Below are positions 40,726 to 49,986 of a stretch of 64,000 nucleotides of DNA, one piece after another (the first letter of the stretch is position 1; each line of letters starts with the position of its first letter). The stretch covers positions 186,001 to 250,000 of the forward strand of contig NZ_VFPH01000001.1 in NCBI RefSeq assembly GCF_006717045.1, in the 5' to 3' direction. The position numbers and the translations under genes are program-made. This DNA is from Pseudonocardia cypriaca. GTDB taxonomy: Bacteria; Actinomycetota; Actinomycetes; Mycobacteriales; Pseudonocardiaceae. A model generated the notes under the pieces. That model was not told the DNA's origin. It worked only from the letters and a program-made list of their open reading frames with translations, and ran no database searches.

Positions 40726-42375
40726 GTGACTCCCGACGTGCTTGCCGAACTGGTCCGTGCCGCCGCGTCCGACGTGCTGACGCGACGCGGCCTGGACCTC
40801 ACGGCGCTGCCCGCCGACGTCACAGTGGAGCGGCCGCGCAACCCCGAGCACGGCGACTACGCCACCAACGTGGCCATGCGCACCGCGAAGAAGGTCGGTG
40901 TCGCCCCGCGCGACCTGGCCGGCTGGCTGGCCGAGGACCTGGCCGGGCGCGAGGGTGTCGTCAGTGCCGAGGTGGCGGGCCCCGGCTTCATCAACATCAG
41001 GTTGGCAGCCGACGCCCAGGGCGCCGTCGTCGGGAACGTCCTCGCGGCGGGCGAGGGCTACGGCACCGGCGACGACCACGCCGGGTGCAACGTCAACCTG
41101 GAGTTCGTCTCCGCCAACCCGACCGGCCCGCTGCACATGGGCGCCACCCGCTGGGCCGCGGTCGGCGACGCGCTGGGCCGGGTGCTGTCCGCGCGGGGGG
41201 CCAAGGTCACGCGCGAGTACTACTTCAACGACGCGGGCGCCCAGATCGACCGGTTCGTCAGGTCGCTGCTCGCGGCGGCGCTCGGGCAGCCGACGCCGGA
41301 GGACGGCTATGCGGGCGCCTACATCGGCGAGGTCGCCCAGGAGGTCGTCGCGGCCGAGCCGGGTGTCCTCGACCTGCCGGAGAGCGAGCGCGACGAGGTG
41401 TTCCGGCGCGTGGGCGTCGGGCGGATGTTCGAGAGCATCAAGCGCACGCTGCACGAGTTCGGCACCGACTTCGACGTGTTCTTCCACGAGCAGTCGCTGT
41501 ACGAGTCGGGCGCGGTCGACGCTGCGGTGCAGCAGCTGAAGGACTCCGGCAGCCTCTACTTCGCCGATGGTGCGTGGTGGCTGCGGTCCAAGGACTTCGG
41601 CGACGACAAGGATCGTCCGGTCATCAAGAGCGACGGCAACCCCGCCTACATCGCGGGTGACCTCGCCTACCTGCGCGACAAGCGCTCGCGCGGCTTCGAC
41701 CTGTGCATCTACATGCTCGGCGCCGACCACCACGGCTACATCGGCCGGCTCAAGGCGGCCGCCGCCGCGTTCGGCGACGACCCGGCCGTGGTCGAGGTGC
41801 TGATCGGGCAGCTGGTCAACCTCGTCAAGGACGGCAAGCCGGTGCGGATGAGCAAGCGCGCCGGCAACACGGTCACGATGGACGACCTGGTCGAGGCCGT
41901 CGGGGTCGACGCCGCGCGGTACTCGCTGGTGCGCTCGTCGGTCGACTCACCGCTCGACATCGACCTCGACCTGCTCGTCAAGCGCTCGAACGACAACCCG
42001 GTCTTCTACGTGCAGTACGCGCACGCCCGGCTGGCGTCGCTCGCCCGCAACGCCGCCGACCTCGGCCTGGAGCCCGGCGACGCCTACGGCCTGCTGGAGC
42101 ACCCGCGCGAGGGCGACCTGATCCGGACGATCGGCGAGTTCCCGGCCGTGGTGGCGACTGCCGCGGAGCTGCGCGAGCCGCACCGGGTGGCCCGCTACCT
42201 CGAGCAGCTGGCCAGCGCGTACCACAAGTTCTACGACACGTGCCGCGTGTTGCCGATGGGCGACGAGGAGGTCGGCGACCTGCACCGGGCCCGGCTGGCG
42301 CTCTGCGTCGCCGCGCGCCAGGTGTTCGCCAACGGGCTCGGGTTGCTCGGCGTCTCGGCTCCGGAGCGGATGTGA
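40726..42375 (+). CDS. argS: Arginyl-tRNA synthetase
   Basis: Charges tRNA-Arg with arginine (549 residues). An N-terminal Arg-tRNA-synt_N domain is followed by the class I signature NPTGPLHMGATR in place of HIGH, the KMSKS-like PVRMSKRAGN and the C-terminal DALR anticodon-binding domain (ARYLEQLASAYHKFYDTCRVLP). GTG start behind a TAGACT box. lysA starts inside the stop codon (GTGA), so this opens the argS-lysA unit of the conserved actinobacterial order. Confidence 0.97.
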   Translation: MTPDVLAELVRAAASDVLTRRGLDLTALPADVTVERPRNPEHGDYATNVAMRTAKKVGVAPRDLAGWLAEDLAGREGVVSAEVAGPGFINIRLAADAQGAVVGNVLAAGEGYGTGDDHAGCNVNLEFVSANPTGPLHMGATRWAAVGDALGRVLSARGAKVTREYYFNDAGAQIDRFVRSLLAAALGQPTPEDGYAGAYIGEVAQEVVAAEPGVLDLPESERDEVFRRVGVGRMFESIKRTLHEFGTDFDVFFHEQSLYESGAVDAAVQQLKDSGSLYFADGAWWLRSKDFGDDKDRPVIKSDGNPAYIAGDLAYLRDKRSRGFDLCIYMLGADHHGYIGRLKAAAAAFGDDPAVVEVLIGQLVNLVKDGKPVRMSKRAGNTVTMDDLVEAVGVDAARYSLVRSSVDSPLDIDLDLLVKRSNDNPVFYVQYAHARLASLARNAADLGLEPGDAYGLLEHPREGDLIRTIGEFPAVVATAAELREPHRVARYLEQLASAYHKFYDTCRVLPMGDEEVGDLHRARLALCVAARQVFANGLGLLGVSAPERM

Positions 42376-43814
42376 ACGCCCACCCCGCCGGCCCGCTGCA
42401 CGCCGGCATCACCGTCCCGCCGGAGACCGCGGGAGCACGCCCGCTCGACGCCGCGGGCCTCGACGAGCTCGCGCCCGCCGTGTGGCCGCGCCACGCCGAC
42501 CGCGGGGAGGGCGGCGCGCTGGAGGTCGGCGGCGTCGACGTGCGCGACCTCGCCGAGCGGTACGGCACCCCGCTCTTCGTGATCGACGAGGCCGACTTCC
42601 GCTCCCGCGCGGCCGAGTTCGCCGCCGCGTTCGGCGCGGAGGCGGTGCACTACGCCGCCAAGGCGTTCCTGTGCACCGAGGTGGCCCGCTGGGTCGCGGA
42701 GGAGGGCCTGTCCCTCGACGTGGCGAGCGGCGGCGAGCTGGCCGTCGCGCTGCGCGCGGGCTTCCCGCCGGAGCGGATCGCGCTGCACGGCAACAACAAG
42801 TCCCTCGACGAGCTGGTCGCGGCCGTGGAGGCCGGCGTCGGCCGGGTCGTGCTCGACTCGTTCCACGAGATCGCCCGGCTCGACGCGGTGGCGCGCGAGC
42901 GCGGCGTCGTCGTGCCGGTCATGATCCGGCTGACCGTGGGCGTCGAGGCGCACACGCACGAGTTCATCGCCACCGCCCACGAGGACCAGAAGTTCGGCTT
43001 CTCGATCTCGGGCGGCGAGGCGAGCGCGGCCGCCGAGGCCGTGCGGCGGGTGCTCGCCGCCGACGGGCTCGCGCTCGTGGGCCTGCACAGCCACATCGGC
43101 AGCCAGATCTTCGACACCGAGGGCTTCGAGGTCGCGGCGCACCGCGTCGTGCGGTTCCTCGCGCGGCTGCACAAGGAGCACGGCGGCGACGCGTTGGCGG
43201 CGCTCACCACCCTCGACCTGGGCGGCGGCTTCGGCATCGCCTACCGCGCCGACGAGACCCCGGTCGACGTGCCGGAGCTGGCCGAGGAGCTGCGCGGCAT
43301 CGTCAAGCGGGAGTGCCACGCCGAGGACCTCGACGTGCCGAAGATCGCGGTGGAGCCGGGCCGGGCGATCGCCGGGCCGGCCGGGATCACGCTCTACACG
43401 GTCGGCACGCTCAAGGACGTGCCGCTCGGCGGGTCCTCGATGCGGCGCTACGTGAGCGTCGACGGCGGGATGAGCGACAACATCCGCACCGCGCTCTACG
43501 ACGCGGTCTACGACTGCCGGCTCGTCTCCCGCTCGTCCGAGCGCGACGGCAGCGGCGACGCCGTGCTCTCGCGGGTGGTCGGCAAGCACTGCGAGAGCGG
43601 CGACATCGTCGTGCGCGACTGCTGGCTGCCCGCCGACCTCGCCCCCGGCGACCTGCTGGCCGTGGCCGCCACCGGCGCTTACTGCTACTCGATGGCGAGC
43701 TCCTACAACCGCCTGCCCCGGCCCGCCGTGGTCGCCGTGCGCGACGGCGAGGCGCGGACCCTGCTGCGCCGCGAGACGCTCGAGGACCAGTTCCGTCTGG
43801 AGGTACTGGCGTAA
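42372..43814 (+). CDS. lysA: Diaminopimelate decarboxylase
   Basis: Last step of lysine synthesis: meso-diaminopimelate to L-lysine plus CO2 (480 residues, alanine-racemase fold). The PLP lysine is K97 in HYAAKAFLC, followed by LHSHIGSQIFD, LDLGGGFGIAY, AVEPGRAIAGPAGI and the dimer-site HCESGD. The N-terminal 40 residues are an actinobacterial extension. The GTG overlaps the argS stop. A 127-nt repeat-rich gap separates it from hom. Confidence 0.97.
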   Translation: MNAHPAGPLHAGITVPPETAGARPLDAAGLDELAPAVWPRHADRGEGGALEVGGVDVRDLAERYGTPLFVIDEADFRSRAAEFAAAFGAEAVHYAAKAFLCTEVARWVAEEGLSLDVASGGELAVALRAGFPPERIALHGNNKSLDELVAAVEAGVGRVVLDSFHEIARLDAVARERGVVVPVMIRLTVGVEAHTHEFIATAHEDQKFGFSISGGEASAAAEAVRRVLAADGLALVGLHSHIGSQIFDTEGFEVAAHRVVRFLARLHKEHGGDALAALTTLDLGGGFGIAYRADETPVDVPELAEELRGIVKRECHAEDLDVPKIAVEPGRAIAGPAGITLYTVGTLKDVPLGGSSMRRYVSVDGGMSDNIRTALYDAVYDCRLVSRSSERDGSGDAVLSRVVGKHCESGDIVVRDCWLPADLAPGDLLAVAATGAYCYSMASSYNRLPRPAVVAVRDGEARTLLRRETLEDQFRLEVLA

Positions 43815-43941
43815 TGAGCGAGCTTGCGAGCGAATCAATGTCACAGCGCCCGCGCGAAGCGCCGACCGAGCGCAGCGAGGGAGAGCGAAGAGTGCGCACC
43901 CGGGGTGCCGCTCGCGGGAGCGCACCAGCGAGGATCGGGGC
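43815..43941. repeat. Repeat-rich gap between lysA and hom
   Basis: The 127 nt hold short alternating GAGCGAGC/GAGCGAATC and GCGCGAAGCGC/GAGCGCAGCGAGG motifs instead of coding sequence. Such strings are typical of dispersed intergenic repeats in high-GC actinobacteria. No gene or operator is evident. A hom Shine-Dalgarno candidate (GAGGATCGGGG) closes the gap. Confidence 0.45.
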
Positions 43942-45261
43942 GTGAAACCGATCCGCGTGGCCCTGCTGGGCTGCGGCACCGTCGGCCGTGAGGTCGTGCG
44001 GCTGCTGCACGAGCAGGCCGACGAGCTGGCCGCCCGCGCAGGTGCGCCCGTCGAGCTGGCCGGGGTGGCCGTACGCCGCCCGCACAAGCACGCCGACCTG
44101 GGCGACCTGCTCACCTCCGACGCGTCCGGCCTGGTCACGCGCGAGGACGTCGACGTCGTCGTCGAGGTGATCGGTGGCATCGAGCCGGCGCGCACGTTGC
44201 TGCTCGAGGCGTTGAAGGCCGGCAAGTCGGTGGTCACGGCGAACAAGGCCCTGCTCGCCGAGGACGGCCCCGCGCTCGCCGAGGCCGCCGACGCGTCGGG
44301 CGTCGACCTGTACTTCGAGGCCTCCGTCGCCGGGGCGATCCCGCTGCTGCGCCCGCTGCGCGAGTCGCTCGCCGGGGACCGGATCACCCGCGTCGCCGGG
44401 ATCGTCAACGGCACCACGAACTTCATCCTCTCCGCGATGGCCGCCTCCGGGGCGAGCTACGCAGACGCCCTCGAGGAGGCCACGCGCCTCGGCTACGCCG
44501 AGGCCGACCCGAGCGCTGACGTCGACGGCTACGACGCCGCGTCCAAGGCCGCGATCCTCGCCTCGCTGGCCTTCCACACCCGCGTCAACTCGGCGGACGT
44601 CCACTGCGAGGGCATCCGCGCGGTCACCGCGGGCGACATCGCGGCGGCGGCGACGATGGGTTGCGTGATCAAACTGCTGGCGATCTGCGAGCGGACGCCG
44701 GCCGACGAGTCGATGCCCGAGTCGGTGTCGGCGCGCGTCTACCCGGCGATGATCCCCGCCACGCACCCGCTCGCGTCCGTCGACGGGGCGTTCAACGCGG
44801 TGTTCGTCGAGGCCGAGGCCGCCGGCCAGCTGATGTTCTACGGGCAGGGAGCGGGGGGCGCGCCCACGGCGAGCGCCGTGCTGGGCGACCTCGTCGCGGT
44901 GGCGCGCAACCGGGTGCTCGGCGGCCGCGGTCCGCGGGAGTCGGCGTACGCGAGCCTGCCGGTGCGCCCGATCGGCACCCTGCGCACGCGCTACCACGTG
45001 AGCCTGGAGGTGGTCGACCGCGCAGGCGTGCTCTCGACGATCACCGGTGAGTTCGCCCGCCACGGCGTGAGCATCGCGGCGGCCCGGCAGACCGGCGAGG
45101 GCAACGGCAACGGCTCCGCGCGGATCGTCGTCGTCACGCACAAGGCGCCGGAGGCGGCGCTCGCCGCCACGGTGGACGTGCTGGCCGGCCTCGACGTCGT
45201 GCACGGCGTCCACAGCGTGCTTCGGGTCGAGGACCTGGGCCGGAAGGGAGTGGCGGGATGA
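43942..45261 (+). CDS. hom: Homoserine dehydrogenase
   Basis: Reduces aspartate semialdehyde to homoserine, a branch point to threonine and methionine (439 residues). NAD(P) site ALLGCGTVGREVV, catalytic core GGIEPARTLLLEALKAGKSVVTANK, and NGTTNFIL and GYAEADPSADVDGYDAASK. A C-terminal ACT domain (VSLEVVDRAGVLSTITGEFARHGVSI) gives threonine feedback. GTG start. Its stop overlaps the thrC ATG (ATGA). Confidence 0.97.
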   Translation: MKPIRVALLGCGTVGREVVRLLHEQADELAARAGAPVELAGVAVRRPHKHADLGDLLTSDASGLVTREDVDVVVEVIGGIEPARTLLLEALKAGKSVVTANKALLAEDGPALAEAADASGVDLYFEASVAGAIPLLRPLRESLAGDRITRVAGIVNGTTNFILSAMAASGASYADALEEATRLGYAEADPSADVDGYDAASKAAILASLAFHTRVNSADVHCEGIRAVTAGDIAAAATMGCVIKLLAICERTPADESMPESVSARVYPAMIPATHPLASVDGAFNAVFVEAEAAGQLMFYGQGAGGAPTASAVLGDLVAVARNRVLGGRGPRESAYASLPVRPIGTLRTRYHVSLEVVDRAGVLSTITGEFARHGVSIAAARQTGEGNGNGSARIVVVTHKAPEAALAATVDVLAGLDVVHGVHSVLRVEDLGRKGVAG

Positions 45262-46334
45262 CCGCGGCGCAGAAGCTCACCCGCTGGCCGGGCGTGATCG
45301 AGGCCTACCGGGACCGGATGCCGGTCCAGGATGGCTGGACCGTCGTCACGCTCGGCGAGGGTGGCACCCCGTTGCTGCCCGCGCCCCACCTGTCCACTGC
45401 CACCGGTTGCGAGGTCTTCCTCAAGGTTGACGGCGCGAACCCCACGGGCTCGTTCAAGGACCGCGGGATGACCATGGCGGTCACCCACGCGCTCGCCGAG
45501 GGCAAGCAGGGCGTGCTCTGCGCGTCCACCGGCAACACCTCCGCCTCAGCGGCCGCCTACGCCACGCGCGCCGGGATGACCTGCGCCGTCCTCGTGCCGC
45601 GCGGCAAGATCGCCCTCGGCAAGCTGGCGCAGGCCGTGGCGCACGGGGCCCGGATCCTGCAGATCGACGGCAACTTCGACGACTGCCTCGAGCTCGCCCG
45701 CAAGACCACGGCCGACTACCCGGTGGCCGCGCTCGTCAACTCGGTGAACCCCACCCGGATCGCGGGGCAGGCGAGCGCCGCCTACGAGATCTGCGACGAG
45801 CTCGGCCGCGCCCCCGACGTGCACTGCCTGCCGGTGGGCAACGCGGGCAACATCACCGCGTACTGGCAGGGGTACAAGGCGTACCTCGCCGACGGGCTGA
45901 TCCACACGCCGCCGCGGATGTTCGGCTTCCAGGCCGCCGGCGCGGCACCGCTCGTGCACGGCGCGCCGGTGGCGGCGCCGGAGACGATCGCCACAGCGAT
46001 CCGCATCGGTGCACCCGCCTCCTGGGCGGGCGCCATGACCGCGCGCGACGAGTCGGACGGCCGCTTCGCCGCCGTCACCGACGACGAGATCCTCTCCGCG
46101 TACCGGCTGCTGTCGGCGCGGGAAGGGGTGTTCGTCGAGCCGGCGTCGGCCGCGAGCGTGGCCGGCCTGCTGCAGTCCGCCGAGGACGGGACGCTGCCCC
46201 GCGGCTCGCTGGTCGTGTGCACCGTCACAGGCCACGGCCTGAAGGACCCTGACTCCGCCCTGCTCACCGCCCCCGAGCCCACCGTGGTGCCGATCGACCC
46301 CGGCGCCGTCGCCGCGGCCCTGGAGCTCGCATGA
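45258..46334 (+). CDS. thrC: Threonine synthase
   Basis: Converts O-phosphohomoserine to threonine (358 residues, PLP fold type II). PLP lysine K67 in NPTGSFKDRGMTMAV, CASTGNTSASAAAYA, and the phosphate loop LPVGNAGNITAYWQGY. Its ATG overlaps the hom stop. Its stop (ATGA) overlaps the ATG of a 14-codon open frame that ends TGATG at the thrB start. Confidence 0.97.
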   Translation: MTAAQKLTRWPGVIEAYRDRMPVQDGWTVVTLGEGGTPLLPAPHLSTATGCEVFLKVDGANPTGSFKDRGMTMAVTHALAEGKQGVLCASTGNTSASAAAYATRAGMTCAVLVPRGKIALGKLAQAVAHGARILQIDGNFDDCLELARKTTADYPVAALVNSVNPTRIAGQASAAYEICDELGRAPDVHCLPVGNAGNITAYWQGYKAYLADGLIHTPPRMFGFQAAGAAPLVHGAPVAAPETIATAIRIGAPASWAGAMTARDESDGRFAAVTDDEILSAYRLLSAREGVFVEPASAASVAGLLQSAEDGTLPRGSLVVCTVTGHGLKDPDSALLTAPEPTVVPIDPGAVAAALELA

Positions 46335-46375
46335 TCGAGGGCGTCCCCACGCTGCCGAAGGCGGGCCGTCGCTGA
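46331..46375 (+). other. 14-codon open frame bridging thrC and thrB
   Basis: ATG overlapping the thrC stop (ATGA) reads MIEGVPTLPKAGRR and stops at TGATG, whose ATG is the thrB start. Such a mini frame could carry ribosomes from thrC to thrB. It has no Shine-Dalgarno of its own. It may only be a chance bridge. Confidence 0.3.
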
Positions 46376-47277
46376 TGGGGCGTCCTTCCGAAGTACGGGT
46401 GCGCGTGCCCGGTTCCTCGGCGAACCTCGGGCCCGGCTTCGACGCCCTCGGGCTGGCGCTCGGCCTGTACGACGACGTCGAGGTGTCCGTGGCGGCCGAG
46501 GGCGTCTCGATCGAGGTGTCCGGCGAGGGCGCCGGCCGCGTGCCCTGCGACGAGGCCCACCTCGTGGCGAGGGCGATGCGCTCGGCGTGGGACGTCGTCG
46601 GGGACGCTCCGCCCGGCATCCGGATGCGCTGCCGGAACGCGATCCCGCACTCGCGCGGGCTGGGCAGCTCGGCGGCCGCTGCCGTGGCGGGCGCGACGGC
46701 GGCCGTGGTGCTCGCGGGGCGCGACGCGGAGCTGGAGCGCGACACGATCCTGCAGGTCGCGGCGGGGATGGAGGGGCACGCCGACAACGCGGCGGCCAGC
46801 CTGCTCGGCGGGTTCGTCGTCGCGTGGGACAACGGTGGGAATAGTTCGCGGCGCTTCCACGCTGTACGGCTCGAGACGCATCTGGGCATCCACCCGGTTG
46901 CGCTCGTCGCGGGAACCGAATCCCTCACCAGCACGACGCGCGGGCTGTTGCCCGAGCGCGTCCCGCTGGTCGACGCGGCCTTCACCGGCAGCCGCAGCGC
47001 ACTCGCCGTGCTGGCCTTCACCCAGCGCCCCGACCTGCTGCTGCCCGCCACCGAGGACCGGCTCCACCAGAACTACCGGCGTCCGGCCTATCCGGCGTCG
47101 GCCGACCTGGTCGACACGCTCCGTGACCGCGGCATCCCCGCTGCGATCTCGGGTGCCGGTCCCACGGTGCTGGCCATCACCGCCGACGGCGTTCTGCCCT
47201 CGGACCTGGACCTTCACGGGTTCACGGCCCTCCCGCTGCCCGTCGACGGGATGGGTGCGCGGGTCGAGGTCGGCTGA
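46375..47277 (+). CDS. thrB: Homoserine kinase
   Basis: Phosphorylates homoserine for threonine synthesis (300 residues, GHMP kinase). VRVPGSSANLGPGFDALGLALGLY and the ATP loop IPHSRGLGSSAAAAVAGA are diagnostic, with the C-terminal AAISGAGPTVLAI. It follows thrC by 40 nt, which are filled by a 14-codon frame; no strong Shine-Dalgarno is visible, so coupling is likely. Last of the hom-thrC-thrB set. Confidence 0.96.
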   Translation: MGRPSEVRVRVPGSSANLGPGFDALGLALGLYDDVEVSVAAEGVSIEVSGEGAGRVPCDEAHLVARAMRSAWDVVGDAPPGIRMRCRNAIPHSRGLGSSAAAAVAGATAAVVLAGRDAELERDTILQVAAGMEGHADNAAASLLGGFVVAWDNGGNSSRRFHAVRLETHLGIHPVALVAGTESLTSTTRGLLPERVPLVDAAFTGSRSALAVLAFTQRPDLLLPATEDRLHQNYRRPAYPASADLVDTLRDRGIPAAISGAGPTVLAITADGVLPSDLDLHGFTALPLPVDGMGARVEVG

Positions 47278-47589
47278 GATCGTCCTCCCGGCGCGCCATG
47301 ACAGGGGGTTGTTGCCGCGATCAGGGCAGACCGACTACGCTCGGCACCGCAACGGCGATCCACGCGGCATCCGCGTGGCCACTCGAGCCGGAATCCGCAA
47401 GATCCACCGCGTCAGACCGGTTCCGAGCGGCCTCTTCCCCGGAGCGTCGCGACGATCGCCACCCTTGCTGTCGGGGCGGCCGCTCTTCCCGCGACCCGTT
47501 GACCGACATGTCGTCCGGCACACCGTCCGGGCGAGCGTGTGAATCCCGCTGACCAGGGCTGGAGGCCCGGTCGGTCAGGAAGGACATCT
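47278..47589 (+). promoter_or_regulatory. Leader region of rho with a promoter and a hairpin
   Basis: 312 nt without a gene. TTGCCG (47312-47317), 18 nt and TACGCT (47336-47341) form a fair promoter, so rho would have a leader of about 240 nt. A perfect hairpin CCACGCGG-CAT-CCGCGTGG lies at 47360-47378, early in that leader. A long leader on rho is consistent with Rho-dependent attenuation of its own gene, as known in other bacteria. The Shine-Dalgarno is AGGAAGGA, 7 nt before the GTG. Confidence 0.4.
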
Positions 47590-49857
47590 GTGAGCGAGAC
47601 CGATCTCGTCAGCACCGAGGCCCCCGCCCCTCGCAAGCGCAGTGGCCTCAGCGGCATGGTGCTGGCGGAGCTCCGCCAGCTGGCCGGCGAGCTGAACATC
47701 CCGGACATCGCGGGGATGCGGAAGGGCGACCTCATCGCCGCCATCAAGGAGAAGCAGGGTGCGCCGCCGAGCCGCAAGCGCTCCGCCGCCGCTCAGCCCA
47801 CTCTCCCCGGCACGGGTGACGAGCCCGCCGCCCCGGCCCGCGCCGAGGCGCCCGCCGTCAACGGCGCCGCTCCGGCAGCCGACGCCGCTCCTGCTCCCGC
47901 TGCCGACGCCGCCCCCGCCGCCGACGCCGCCCCTGCGGCGGCCCCCACCCGGCGCCGCCGTGCCGCGTCCCGGCCGGCGGGTGCGCCCACCGTCACGTCC
48001 ACCGTGAACGGTGCCGCCGTTGCCGACGCCGCACCGCAGGCCGCTCCGGCCGACCCGGCGCCTGCCGCCGACCCCGCTCCGGTGGTCGACCCCGCTCCGG
48101 TGGCCGACAGCGTGGCCGAGAAGGCGACCGACAAGGTTGCCGAGACGGGCACCGCCACCGAGGTGGCGGCAGACACCGCCGACACCCCGGCACCCACCCG
48201 GCGCTCCCGCCAGAGCCGGCGCAACCGCGCCGAGCAGCAGGCCGAGCAGCAGGCCGAGCAGGTGCAGCAGCCGGCGGAGCCCACGAGCGCGGCCCCGTCC
48301 GACCAGCGCGAGGGTGGCCGCGACAGCGGCGACACGCGCCCCGACAGCCGCCGCGAGGGCGGCAGGGGCGACCGCGGCGGGCGCGACAACAGCCGGGACG
48401 GCGGCCGCGACGGCAACCGGGACGGCAACCGCGACAGCCGCGGCGACCGTCCGGACAACCGCGCCGACAACCGCACCGACAGCCGGGACACCAACCGGGA
48501 CGGCCGCGGCGACCGCCCGGACAACCGCACCGACAACCGCGCCGACTCCCGCGGCCCGCGCGACAACCGGCCGGACGACGACGGTGACGACGACGGCGAC
48601 GGCCGGGGCAGGCGCGGCCGCCGGTTCCGCGACCGTCGCCGGGGCCGCGACCGCGATCGCGACCGCACGACTGGCGGTAGTGGCGGCGGCAACGTCGACA
48701 CCGAGGTGCGCGACGGCGACGTGCTGCTGCCGGTCGCCGGCATCGTCGACATCCTCGACAACTACGCGTTCGTCCGCACCACCGGCTACCTGTCCGGGCC
48801 CACGGACGTCTACGTGTCGCTTTCGATGGTCCGCAAGTACGGCCTGCGCCGCGGCGACGCGATCACGGGCGCCGTGCGCGAGCCCCGCGAGGGCGAGCAG
48901 TCGCGGCAGAAGTTCAACCCGCTGGTCCGCGTCGACTCCATCAACGGCCAGGACCCGGAGACGGCGAAGAACCGCCCCGAGTTCACGAAGCTCACCCCGC
49001 TGTACCCCAACGAGCGGCTGCGCCTCGAGACCGAGCCGCACAAGCTCACCACCCGCGTGATCGACCTGGTCATGCCGGTCGGGAAGGGCCAGCGCGCGCT
49101 GATCGTGTCGCCGCCGAAGGCGGGCAAGACCACGATCATGCAGAACATCGCCAACGCGATCACCACGAACAACCCCGAATGCCACCTCATGGTCGTCCTC
49201 GTCGACGAGCGGCCGGAGGAGGTCACCGACATGCAGCGGTCGGTGAAGGGCGAGGTCATCGCGTCCACGTTCGACCGGCCGCCGACCGACCACACCACGG
49301 TCGCGGAGCTGTCGATCGAGCGGGCGAAGCGCCTGGTCGAGCTGGGCCACGACGTGGTCGTGCTGCTCGACAACATCACCCGCCTCGGCCGGGCCTACAA
49401 CCTGGCCGCGCCTGCGTCGGGCCGCATCCTGTCCGGTGGTGTCGACTCCACGGCGCTGTACCCGCCGAAGCGGTTCCTCGGCGCTGCGCGCAACATCGAG
49501 GACGGCGGCTCGCTCACGATCTTCGCAACGGCGCTGGTCGAGACCGGGTCCACGATGGACACGGTGATCTTCGAGGAGTTCAAGGGCACCGGCAACGCCG
49601 AGCTCAAGCTCGACCGCAAGATCGCCGACAAGCGGGTCTTCCCGGCCATCGACGTGGGCGACTCCGGCACCCGCAAGGAAGAGCTGATCATGTCGCCGGA
49701 CGAGTACGCCGTCATGGTGAAGCTCCGCCGGGTGCTCGCCGCGCTGGACGACCAGCAGGCCATCGACCTGCTGCTCACCCAGCTCCGCAAGACGCGCACC
49801 AACATCGAGTTCCTGATGCAGGTCGCGAAGAGCACCCCCGGCAACGACAACGACTGA
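47590..49857 (+). CDS. rho: Transcription termination factor Rho
   Basis: A 755-residue hexameric RNA helicase. A Rho_N helical domain (SGMVLAELRQLAGELNIPDIAGMRKGDLIAAIKEKQG) is followed by about 330 residues of low complexity (Ala/Pro-rich, then Arg/Asp/Asn/Gly-rich at 48300-48660), then the RNA-binding fold (VAGIVDILDNYAFVRTTGYL) and the motor: Walker A PPKAGKTT (about 508-515) and MQRSVKGEVIASTFDRPP. The big disordered insert is typical of actinobacterial Rho and binds RNA. GTG at 47590 has AGGAAGGA. Confidence 0.97.
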   Translation: MSETDLVSTEAPAPRKRSGLSGMVLAELRQLAGELNIPDIAGMRKGDLIAAIKEKQGAPPSRKRSAAAQPTLPGTGDEPAAPARAEAPAVNGAAPAADAAPAPAADAAPAADAAPAAAPTRRRRAASRPAGAPTVTSTVNGAAVADAAPQAAPADPAPAADPAPVVDPAPVADSVAEKATDKVAETGTATEVAADTADTPAPTRRSRQSRRNRAEQQAEQQAEQVQQPAEPTSAAPSDQREGGRDSGDTRPDSRREGGRGDRGGRDNSRDGGRDGNRDGNRDSRGDRPDNRADNRTDSRDTNRDGRGDRPDNRTDNRADSRGPRDNRPDDDGDDDGDGRGRRGRRFRDRRRGRDRDRDRTTGGSGGGNVDTEVRDGDVLLPVAGIVDILDNYAFVRTTGYLSGPTDVYVSLSMVRKYGLRRGDAITGAVREPREGEQSRQKFNPLVRVDSINGQDPETAKNRPEFTKLTPLYPNERLRLETEPHKLTTRVIDLVMPVGKGQRALIVSPPKAGKTTIMQNIANAITTNNPECHLMVVLVDERPEEVTDMQRSVKGEVIASTFDRPPTDHTTVAELSIERAKRLVELGHDVVVLLDNITRLGRAYNLAAPASGRILSGGVDSTALYPPKRFLGAARNIEDGGSLTIFATALVETGSTMDTVIFEEFKGTGNAELKLDRKIADKRVFPAIDVGDSGTRKEELIMSPDEYAVMVKLRRVLAALDDQQAIDLLLTQLRKTRTNIEFLMQVAKSTPGNDND

Positions 49858-49870
49858 TCCCAGCAACCGT

Positions 49871-49904
49871 CCGGGCCGCCCGCGGGAATCCGCAGGCGGC
49901 CCGG
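49871..49904. terminator. Terminator hairpin after rho
   Basis: CCGGGCCGCC ... GGCGGCCCGG with an inner GCGG/CCGC pair, giving a 14-bp stem with one unpaired base on each side and a GAAT loop. It begins 14 nt after the rho stop, before the rpmE leader. No U tract follows. Confidence 0.7.
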
Positions 49905-49986
49905 GTGGTTGAATGGGATGTCACGCTCCGGCTCCGGTTCACCCTGCTCGTCGCGGGGACCCGGCGCCACTTCGAGAGGAACCAAC

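Noticed and set aside
40606..45261. A riboswitch or attenuator in front of argS-lysA or hom
   Set aside because: The argS leader is nearly absent (leaderless) and the 127-nt lysA-hom gap shows repeats but no lysine, SAM or T-box core.
48300..48660. Short repeated stretches in rho taken as a CRISPR or tandem-repeat array
   Set aside because: The repeats are degenerate, in frame and coding for Arg/Asp/Asn-rich residues; there are no equal-length spacers.
47575..49866. A 763-codon minus-strand frame opposite rho
   Set aside because: Composition is Val/Ala/Asp/Gly-rich without a domain, while the plus strand encodes Rho with all its motifs.
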